Positions 14,858 through 21,127 of a stretch of 21,127 bases of DNA are shown here, piece by piece. The translations under genes and the position numbers were made by a program. Source of the DNA: Gemmatimonadota bacterium (GTDB lineage Bacteria > Gemmatimonadota > Gemmatimonadetes > Gemmatimonadales > Gemmatimonadaceae); the NCBI GenBank assembly GCA_031127185.1, contig JARIET010000006.1, forward strand, positions 1 to 21,127. The letters run 5' to 3'. A model generated the notes under the pieces. That model made no database searches. It was given only the letters and a program-made list of their open reading frames with translations, and had not been told where the DNA came from. Position 1 is the first letter of the stretch; every line of letters starts with the position of its first letter.

Positions 14858-15877
14858 TTACGCGACGGGGGCCGGCGCAGTTTCAGCAACGCCGTGCGCA
14901 GGCGCGGTCGAGCCGGCGAGATCGCGAAAGCGGGATATTGTCAGCGGCGCCTGAGCCTCACCTCGGCACGCATAGTAGCAGGCGTTGCAGGCAATGGGCG
15001 CGTAGCCCTTGTACTCCGACCAGTGCGTGTCGGCGGGAAAATCCGGGCATCGTCGCACCATTCCCACGGGATCAATGTGGATGGTCGTTTCGCCGGAACG
15101 GCAAGGCTCGTGCATCTCGTTGCGGAGATACGCAGGCAACTGTGCGATGTACCAATCCGAATTGCTGATCACCCCGCGATTCTTGCGCTTGTAGGCCAGG
15201 AGTTCAGCCACGAGTGTTTCCACTCGCGCGTGGTACTCTGCAGTGAGCAGGTGTGCCGCGTTGCCGTTCTTGAAGTCCGTGTAGACCGACAGGTTCACGC
15301 CAGCGCCCACAGCCGCAGCCTTCCGTACGATCGGGAGGATGTCATCGAGGTTTTCGCGCTTGATCACCGTGTTGAATCGTACGGTCATCCCGCGCGCTGT
15401 CAGTAGTGGCACAGTGCGAAGTATCTTCGCCGCGAGACCGGGGATTCCGCGGGCCTCGTCGTGCCGCTCGTCGAGAAAGTCGAGCGAAATACAGAACTGG
15501 GCCATCCCGGCGTCCCACAACGATTCTGCACGTGCAACAGACAGCATCGCGCCGTGGGTGATCACCGACATCCAGGTCAGCGGCGCCGCGCGGTTCACCT
15601 CGGCGACTATCTGCTCGAGGTCGGCGCGGAGCAGCGGTTCACCGCCGGTGAACGTGATCATCATCGGCCGGAAGTGCCGCGCCGCATCTGCGAAGGACTT
15701 GAGTTCCGTCTCGCGCGCAGCAGCATCCGTCTTCCAATAGTCACAAAAGTCACAGCGCGCATTGCAGCGCATCGTGACCTCGAAGTGCACGAGCACCGGG
15801 CGCCGGGTGAGGCGCAGCCGTGCATAGCGCACGGCGAATGGAACGAGGTGCCAGGGTTTGAACCGCTTCGACAGCAC
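14858..15877 (-). CDS. Radical SAM protein with a C-terminal auxiliary-cluster (SPASM/twitch-like) domain
   Basis: A radical S-adenosylmethionine enzyme of 339 residues; its reaction is not identified. The [4Fe-4S] motif CNARCDFC supplies C38, C42 and C45. The SAM-binding TGGEP is at 77-81, and the barrel continues through ISLDFLDERHDEARGIPG (130-147). A second cysteine set, C259, C277, C297, C300 and C304 (CNACYYAC), looks like a SPASM or twitch auxiliary cluster site. The surrounding TTIHIDPVGMVRRCPDF resembles the SPASM beta hairpin. Relatives act on peptides (maturases), lipids (HpnH-like) or cofactors. No obvious precursor peptide is adjacent. The GTG start lies 5 nt after the hutU stop, so it is probably co-translated with hutU. 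The family is secure and the substrate unknown. Confidence 0.88.
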   Translation of the reverse strand: MLSKRFKPWHLVPFAVRYARLRLTRRPVLVHFEVTMRCNARCDFCDYWKTDAAARETELKSFADAARHFRPMMITFTGGEPLLRADLEQIVAEVNRAAPLTWMSVITHGAMLSVARAESLWDAGMAQFCISLDFLDERHDEARGIPGLAAKILRTVPLLTARGMTVRFNTVIKRENLDDILPIVRKAAAVGAGVNLSVYTDFKNGNAAHLLTAEYHARVETLVAELLAYKRKNRGVISNSDWYIAQLPAYLRNEMHEPCRSGETTIHIDPVGMVRRCPDFPADTHWSEYKGYAPIACNACYYACRGEAQAPLTISRFRDLAGSTAPAHGVAETAPAPVA

Positions 15878-15882
15878 GCAGC

Positions 15883-17535
15883 CTACCCGATCATCGGAAG
15901 ACTGAGCCCGGTACGTTTCGCCGTTTCAATCGCAGACGCGTAGCCGGCGTCCGCGTGCCGGGCGACGCCAATCCCGGGGTCGTTCGTGAGCACGCGCTCA
16001 AGGCGCGCGCGCATCTCCGGCGTGCCGTCGGCAACAATCACCTGGCCGGCGTGGATGGAGTTGCCAATCCCGACACCTCCGCCGTGGTGCACGCTCACCC
16101 AACTCGCGCCGCTCGCGACGTTCAGCAGGGCGTTCAGGATCGGCCAGTCCGCGATCGCGTCGCTGCCGTCCTTCATCGCTTCCGTTTCGCGGAACGGAGA
16201 GGCCACGCTGCCCGTGTCGAGGTGGTCGCGCCCAATCACGATGGGCGCACTGATTTCACCCTTGGCCACGAGATCGTTGATCGCCACTCCGAACTTCGCC
16301 CGATCCCCCTGCCCCAGCCAGCAGATCCGTGCGGGGAGTCCCTGAAAACGAATCTTCTCCCGGGCGGCGCTGATCCATGTGCGCAGATGCGTGTCGTTCG
16401 GGAAAAGATCGAGCACCAGGTCGTCGAGCCGGGCGATGTCGTTGGGATCACCGGAGAGCGCAGCCCAGCGGAAGGGCCCCTTGCCTTCGCAAAAGAGCGG
16501 ACGGACATACTCGGGTACAAATCCGGGAATGCGGAACGCGTCAGTGAGCCCGGCGTCGAAGGCCACGGTGCGAATATTGTTGCCGTAGTCCACCGCCTTG
16601 GCCCCGCGATCCTGCATGGCGCGCATCGCCCGCACATGCTCCACGGCCGACGCGGTCGAACGCCGGAGGTATTCCGCAGGGTCGTTGCTGCGCATGGCCA
16701 GCGCCGCCTCGAGTGACATTCCGACAGGCACATAGCCATGCAGCATGTCGTGCGCGCTCGTCTGGTCCGTGACGATGTCCGGTGTGACGCCGCGCTTCAC
16801 CAGCTCGGGCAAGACGTCGGCAGCATTGCCGAGCAGGCCGACAGAAAGCGCGCGCTTGTGTGCCTGGGCTTCGCGCAGCCAGGCCAGTGCCTCATCGAGC
16901 GACGTTGCCATCCGGTCGCAGTAGCGGGTCTCAATGCGCTTTTCGATCCGCGTGCGGTCCACTTCCACGGCGAGCATTGCCGCGCCTTGCATCGTTGCGG
17001 CGAGCGGTTGCGCGCCGCCCATGCCGCCGAGTCCGGCAGTCACCACAAGGCGTCCGGCAAGCGACCCACCGAAATGCTGCCGCGCCATCGCGCCGAACGT
17101 CTCGTACGTGCCCTGCACGATGCCCTGCGAGCCGATGTAGATCCACGAGCCGGCAGTCATCTGGCCGTACATCGTGAGTCCCATGCGCTCGAACTCGCGG
17201 AACTTCTCCCAGTTGGCCCAGCGGCCTACGATGTTCGAGTTGGCGATGAGCACGCGGGGCGCGTGAGCAAAAGTCCGGAAGACGGCGACGGGCTTTCCAC
17301 TCTGCACGAGGAGTGTTTCATCGGCCTCGAGCTTCCGCAACGCCGCCACGATCGCGTCAAACGATTCCCAGTTCCGCGCGGCTTTCCCGGTGCCGCCATA
17401 GACGACCAGATCCTCCGGGCGCTCGGCCACGTCGGGATCGAGGTTGTTCATCAGCATCCGAAGCGGTGCTTCGGTTTGCCAGGACTTGCAGCTCAGTGTG
17501 CTGCCGCGCGGTGCGCGCACGGGAGGGCGGGACAT
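15883..17535 (-). CDS. hutU: Urocanate hydratase
   Basis: Converts urocanate to 4-imidazolone-5-propionate using tightly bound NAD+ as an electrophile; it is the second enzyme of histidine degradation. The 550 residues match the family length. Visible signatures are [14 protein letters not shown] (44-57), [15 protein letters not shown] (133-147), [12 protein letters not shown] (168-179), [13 protein letters not shown] (317-329) and [12 protein letters not shown] (401-412). The active-site cysteine is C405, equivalent to Cys410 of the Pseudomonas enzyme. ATG at 17533-17535 follows the hutH stop by 2 nt. The downstream radical SAM gene starts 5 nt after its stop. The whole protein looks intact. 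Confidence 0.97.
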   Translation of the reverse strand: MSRPPVRAPRGSTLSCKSWQTEAPLRMLMNNLDPDVAERPEDLVVYGGTGKAARNWESFDAIVAALRKLEADETLLVQSGKPVAVFRTFAHAPRVLIANSNIVGRWANWEKFREFERMGLTMYGQMTAGSWIYIGSQGIVQGTYETFGAMARQHFGGSLAGRLVVTAGLGGMGGAQPLAATMQGAAMLAVEVDRTRIEKRIETRYCDRMATSLDEALAWLREAQAHKRALSVGLLGNAADVLPELVKRGVTPDIVTDQTSAHDMLHGYVPVGMSLEAALAMRSNDPAEYLRRSTASAVEHVRAMRAMQDRGAKAVDYGNNIRTVAFDAGLTDAFRIPGFVPEYVRPLFCEGKGPFRWAALSGDPNDIARLDDLVLDLFPNDTHLRTWISAAREKIRFQGLPARICWLGQGDRAKFGVAINDLVAKGEISAPIVIGRDHLDTGSVASPFRETEAMKDGSDAIADWPILNALLNVASGASWVSVHHGGGVGIGNSIHAGQVIVADGTPEMRARLERVLTNDPGIGVARHADAGYASAIETAKRTGLSLPMIG

Positions 17536-17537
17536 GA

Positions 17538-19055
17538 TCAGGCCAGGAAAGTGCCGGCCGAAATCGCGTTCGCCAGCGCGTGGATGTCGCTGGAGAGCAC
17601 GCGATCACCTTGGAGTGGCGCGACGACCCGTCGGGCGCGCGACACGGCCTCCTCGATGCGGGCGGACGACCTGAGCGGGCGACGGTATTCGATCGCCTGA
17701 ACCGCGCACATCAACTCGATCGCCAGCACGTTCGTGACGTTCTGCACCACGCGCCGCAGCTTGGTCGCGGCGCCCATGGCCATGGGGACGACATCTTCCT
17801 TTCCACCATCCGTGGGAATCGTGTCCACGCTGGCGGGGTGGGCGAGAATCTTGCACTCGCTGGTGATGGCGGCAGCGGTCACCTGCGCCATCATGTATCC
17901 GGAATGCAGCCCCGGTTCGTGGGCAAGGAACGGCGGCAGTCCTTCGTTGAGATCGGGATTCACCAGACGGTCGATGCGGCGCTCCGAGATCGTCGCAAGG
18001 TTGGTGAGCGCGATGGCAAGCACATCCGCCGCCATTGCCCCCGCCTGTCCGTGAAAGTTGCCGCCCGAGAGCAGCGTGCCGTCGGAAAAGACCATCGGAT
18101 TGTCCGTCGCGGCGTTGATCTCCCGGGCGAGCAGTCCCTGCGCGAAGCGGATCGCATCGAGCGCGGGACCGTGCACCTGCGGCATGCAGCGCAACGCATA
18201 GGCGTCCTGCACACGCGGATCGGATGTGCGGTCGCGATGCGATGCCCGAATTCCGCTCCCGGCAAGGATCGCAAGGAGTTTGGCCGCCGATTCCGTTTGG
18301 CCAACCTGACCACGGGCATCGTGGATGCGCGCGTCGAATGCGGCGTCGGTTCCAAGGAGCGCATCGAGCGTCGCGGCACCGGCCAGCTGCGCAGCCTCCC
18401 ACAGGATCATCGCGTCGCCGACCGCGAGTGCCGCAATTCCGGCATGGGCCTGCGTACCGTTGATCAATGCGAGGCCCTCCTTCGACTGGAGTGCCACCGG
18501 CGTCACACCGGCCTCGGCCAATGCTTGTGCGGCGGGCATCCGCGTGTCGCCACGAAAGAGGTCGCCTTCGCCGATCAGTGCCAACGCAAGGTGCGCGAGC
18601 GGCGCGAGGTCGCCACTGGCACCGACGCTCCCTTGTTCGGGGACCGGTGGCCAGAGATCGGCGTTGAGCATGCCGATCAGCAGATCCGCGACCAACGGGC
18701 GCGCACCGGAAAAACCCGCGGCCAGGACGTTCGCGCGCAAGGCCATCATGGCGCGCACCTCGCGCTTGGGCAGCAGGGGGCCCACGCCCACCACGTGAGA
18801 GCGGACGAGGTTGACCTGCAGTTCGGCGAGCTTGTCGGCGGGAATACGGATATCCGACATCTTCCCAAAGCCCGTCGTGACGCCATACACGGCGGCGCCC
18901 GATGCGACGATGGACTCCACCACGCCACGGCTCGCGGCCATCCTGGCGCGCGCATCGGCCGCGAGCGAGACCGTTGCCCCGCCCGTCGCCACCGCGCGGA
19001 GGCTGTCGAGCGTCAGGGAACGACCGTCGATGGACACGGCGGCGGAAGTGTTCAT
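17538..19055 (-). CDS. hutH: Histidine ammonia-lyase
   Basis: Deaminates histidine to urocanate with the self-formed MIO cofactor, the first step of histidine degradation. The start is ATG at 19053-19055, giving 505 residues ([20 protein letters not shown]). The frame stays open further upstream, but there it overlaps the lptD-like gene and has no family similarity. The MIO triad A146-S147-G148 lies in [18 protein letters not shown]57 in VYGVTTGFG (56-64) is the catalytic tyrosine, and the late segment [18 protein letters not shown] is typical. The ATG overlaps the TGA of the lptD-like gene by 4 nt (ATGA), suggesting translational coupling. hutU starts 2 nt after its stop. Confidence 0.97.
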   Translation of the reverse strand: MNTSAAVSIDGRSLTLDSLRAVATGGATVSLAADARARMAASRGVVESIVASGAAVYGVTTGFGKMSDIRIPADKLAELQVNLVRSHVVGVGPLLPKREVRAMMALRANVLAAGFSGARPLVADLLIGMLNADLWPPVPEQGSVGASGDLAPLAHLALALIGEGDLFRGDTRMPAAQALAEAGVTPVALQSKEGLALINGTQAHAGIAALAVGDAMILWEAAQLAGAATLDALLGTDAAFDARIHDARGQVGQTESAAKLLAILAGSGIRASHRDRTSDPRVQDAYALRCMPQVHGPALDAIRFAQGLLAREINAATDNPMVFSDGTLLSGGNFHGQAGAMAADVLAIALTNLATISERRIDRLVNPDLNEGLPPFLAHEPGLHSGYMMAQVTAAAITSECKILAHPASVDTIPTDGGKEDVVPMAMGAATKLRRVVQNVTNVLAIELMCAVQAIEYRRPLRSSARIEEAVSRARRVVAPLQGDRVLSSDIHALANAISAGTFLA

Positions 19056-21127
19056 GGCGGGGTGCTGGTCTGGGTGCCGTACGTCGACCGATTGTAGTCG
19101 AACTTGATGTCCGGCTGTGCCTTGAGGGCAACGAAAAAGGTAAACGTGAACGCGCCGTTCGGCGCCTGCGTGAACCCGAACACGGCGCGCCAGTCGTGGA
19201 GTTCGCGAGCGAGCGACACCGACTGCAACCCAAACTCCGAACGCTGGAAGTCGTAGTTCGTCGACCAGCTGGCCGCCCAGTTGGGCGTGAGGTTGAATCC
19301 GGTCCGGAACTGCACGTTCATTTGTGGAGGCACGCGAAAGAACGTCCCGCCGGCCGTGGTCTGACCGGCATTCACGTCCACCGGCGGTGCGGCCAGCGCG
19401 TTGCGCACACAGACATCGTATTGCAGCGGATTGATGTCCTTGAACGGCGCGCACTGGAGCGTCGCATCGTATTCGACGATTCGCCCACCCACGGGCGGCC
19501 GCTGCTGCGCCAATGAGAATGAGAGTTGCGCTTCAAACCCGCGACCTTGTGGCACGTCCACCGCGGCGCCGCGGATGGACTGCCCTGCGCTTCCCTGCCC
19601 ATACATCCGCTGCGACTGCTGCGCCGCCTGCTGCTGTTGCGCGGCCGGCCCGGAGGCAAGCGTGTCTCGGGGGAGTTCCGTGTCCGGGCCGCCAAAAAGG
19701 CGGCTCAGCAGGCTGCCGATTCCCGACTTCGCTCCAAGGGTGAACCCGGCCCGCACCGACGTCAGGTACGGACTGAACACCGCCGAATCCGAAAGCAGAT
19801 TACCCTGGAAGAGTGAGTAGCCCACGCCGGCGTCGAAACTCGGCAGCAGGTCGGAGCGGAAACTGAAGTCCATGGTTTCCGTGGCGAAGCCGGTCTTGCC
19901 GGTGACGCGAGCGCGCTCAAAATCCCAGGTCACGGGCGACATCTGCAGCGAGAGCAACTTGATTTTCCGGCCGCCTTCGAGACTCACCGTATCGGACTTG
20001 TCGGTGATCTTGGCCTCGAACACCTGCTGGATTCCGAGCGTCACCCGATTTTGCGCCAGCGCACCAAGGAATCCGGTTTGGGTCTGGCCCAGTGCGGCGA
20101 GATACTCATTGGACACGTCCTTTCGGGGCGAGTACGAATACGAGAGGGACGTCTGCACGGAGTGCCGGATCGCGGCGATCGGGCCGAACCCCTTGTAGAG
20201 TCCGTAGAAGGTCGGCGAGATGCCAAGTCCATAGCTGAACCGCTTCGCTTGCGAGACCCACTGCTTGCCCGTGCGTTCGCTCCGGACCCAGAAGGCGCCC
20301 TGCGCGACATTCGCCATGGTGATGGAGGGCACCAGGTTCCAGGTTCCGCCAAAGAACTGCGGCAGGTTCATGCCGAGGTCGAAGTCCACCTGGGTGAGCC
20401 AGGTCTTGTCGTACACGCGCGTGGACCGGCTCGCCGTGTCCACCGGGTCAATGACGGTGCGCAGCTCGGGGTAGTCGTTGCCGCGGTCATTCATGCGAAT
20501 GGCCGCATTGATCTGGAAGTCGAAGAGTTTCAGTGGCGTGTTGAACGTGACCGACGAGCTATGGGTCCCGCGGTCCACCTTGACGCTGTCGATCGTGCCA
20601 TCGGACCGTTGCACGAACTGCCTGGCGAAGTCGCCCTGGGCGTCGATGTGGCTGCTGGTGGAACGCGTGGCATTTACCGTCGGCGTCCAGGTGAGCCAGT
20701 CGCCCAGGCTCAGGGGCCGTGACGTGAGGTTGACATTGGGAAAGTCCTGATCGACCTGCGGCCGGCCGGGATACTGACGCCGTGTGCCACCAATGCTGAG
20801 TTGCACGGGCCCCATGTCACGCTGATAGTTGAGCTGCGACGCGATCGTTGCGAGCGACGCCATGGGTGCGAGCGCGGTCTGCCGTTGCACGGCCGTGCTG
20901 GTGGCAAAGTTCAGGTTGCTCGTCAGGCGCGACCGGATGGAAAAATCCTGCTGATGGGACCAGGCGAGTTGCGTATTCGACGTGCCGTTGCTCAGCGAGT
21001 GGATACTCGCGCCGATCCGCCCGGACGCAAACCGATCAAGCCAGCGATAGCGCATTTCCGTGTTCCACCGCGTCCAGCCGGGGTCGATGTCCGTGGCGTT
21101 CGCGCTCGAGCGCCAGTCAACGCCGAG
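19052..21127 (-). CDS. LptD-like outer-membrane LPS-assembly protein, 5' end outside window
   Basis: Probable beta-barrel of the LptD/OstA type, which inserts lipopolysaccharide into the outer leaflet. The reading frame stays open to the right edge (codons upstream of the ATG at 21055 read ...DIDPGWTRWNTE), so about 690 C-terminal residues are seen and the N-terminal part is missing. The visible part is a series of alternating polar/aromatic beta strands, for example FSIRSRLTSNLNFATS, SLSYSYSPRKDVSNEYLA, WAASWSTNYDFQRSEFGLQS and GAFTFTFFVALKAQPDIKF. A Gln-rich loop (QQQQAAQQSQRMYGQGS) interrupts the barrel. The style matches the putative LptD of Bacteroidota-type bacteria more than E. coli LptD. 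The C-terminus does not end in an aromatic residue. A different large outer-membrane barrel cannot be ruled out. Confidence 0.72.
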   Translation of the reverse strand, partial: LGVDWRSSANATDIDPGWTRWNTEMRYRWLDRFASGRIGASIHSLSNGTSNTQLAWSHQQDFSIRSRLTSNLNFATSTAVQRQTALAPMASLATIASQLNYQRDMGPVQLSIGGTRRQYPGRPQVDQDFPNVNLTSRPLSLGDWLTWTPTVNATRSTSSHIDAQGDFARQFVQRSDGTIDSVKVDRGTHSSSVTFNTPLKLFDFQINAAIRMNDRGNDYPELRTVIDPVDTASRSTRVYDKTWLTQVDFDLGMNLPQFFGGTWNLVPSITMANVAQGAFWVRSERTGKQWVSQAKRFSYGLGISPTFYGLYKGFGPIAAIRHSVQTSLSYSYSPRKDVSNEYLAALGQTQTGFLGALAQNRVTLGIQQVFEAKITDKSDTVSLEGGRKIKLLSLQMSPVTWDFERARVTGKTGFATETMDFSFRSDLLPSFDAGVGYSLFQGNLLSDSAVFSPYLTSVRAGFTLGAKSGIGSLLSRLFGGPDTELPRDTLASGPAAQQQQAAQQSQRMYGQGSAGQSIRGAAVDVPQGRGFEAQLSFSLAQQRPPVGGRIVEYDATLQCAPFKDINPLQYDVCVRNALAAPPVDVNAGQTTAGGTFFRVPPQMNVQFRTGFNLTPNWAASWSTNYDFQRSEFGLQSVSLARELHDWRAVFGFTQAPNGAFTFTFFVALKAQPDIKFDYNRSTYGTQTSTPP

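Noticed and set aside
14858..15877. Naming the radical SAM gene hpnH or a specific peptide maturase
   Set aside because: The core motif is shared by many families; no hopanoid genes or precursor peptide are present to support a name.
17580..19097. Long 505-residue plus-strand open frame opposite hutH
   Set aside because: High-GC antisense shadow with His/Arg-rich composition and no recognisable domain.
17605..19233. Long 542-residue open frame on the minus strand across hutH
   Set aside because: Its sequence is Arg/Gly/Pro-rich shadow of hutH; the MIO motif and conserved segments lie in the other frame.
19056..19454. N-terminal extension of hutH beyond ATG 19055
   Set aside because: It overlaps the lptD-like gene in another frame and has no ammonia-lyase features; the ATG at 19053-19055 gives the normal 505-residue protein.

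Overview
The window is a gene-dense, high-GC bacterial chromosome segment. It carries an LptD-like outer-membrane gene, so the cell is probably diderm. It also carries core lipid, shikimate and histidine-degradation genes and two long tetratricopeptide (TPR) proteins with Pro/Ala/acid-rich linkers. Protein style, the Bacteroidota-like LptD, the DUF4321 protein and the tight gene packing suggest Gemmatimonadota (Gemmatimonas-like). This is inference from pattern recognition; no database was searched. I see no rRNA, tRNA, CRISPR array, transposase or phage gene.

Left block, minus strand, read from about 6.8 kb down to 41: TPR protein 1 -> aroQ -> pepP -> accB -> pilT -> accC. The genes overlap by 4-8 nt or are a few nt apart; the one larger gap is 85 nt between pepP and accB. 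A sigma70-like promoter at 6766-6795 probably drives the run. The arrangement resembles the widespread aroQ-pepP-efp-accB-accC neighbourhood, but efp is absent and pilT sits between the two acetyl-CoA carboxylase genes.

Centre: one plus-strand gene, a membrane-anchored SurA/PpiD-type peptidyl-prolyl isomerase (6906-8744), diverges from TPR protein 1. It ends at a near-perfect 18-bp hairpin (8764-8802) that faces the last gene of the right block and can serve both directions.

Right block, minus strand, from the right edge down to 8817: lptD-like gene (cut by the window edge) -> hutH -> hutU -> radical SAM protein -> coiled-coil membrane protein -> [long inverted repeat] -> hutI -> TPR protein 2 -> polyprenyl diphosphate synthase -> DUF4321 protein -> tatA. 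HutH, HutU and HutI are the first three enzymes of histidine degradation (histidine to urocanate to imidazolonepropionate to formiminoglutamate). No hutG or hutF is present, so the last step must be encoded elsewhere. The two genes between hutU and hutI are not known hut genes.

The most unusual features are: (1) a G-rich repeat family built on GGACG/GGGACG units, found after two minus-strand genes, once as a 110-nt imperfect palindrome and once inside the reading frame of TPR protein 1; (2) the radical SAM/coiled-coil pair inside the hut run; (3) TPR protein 1, whose conserved N-terminus has no ATG, GTG or TTG and seems to start at CTG close to its promoter.
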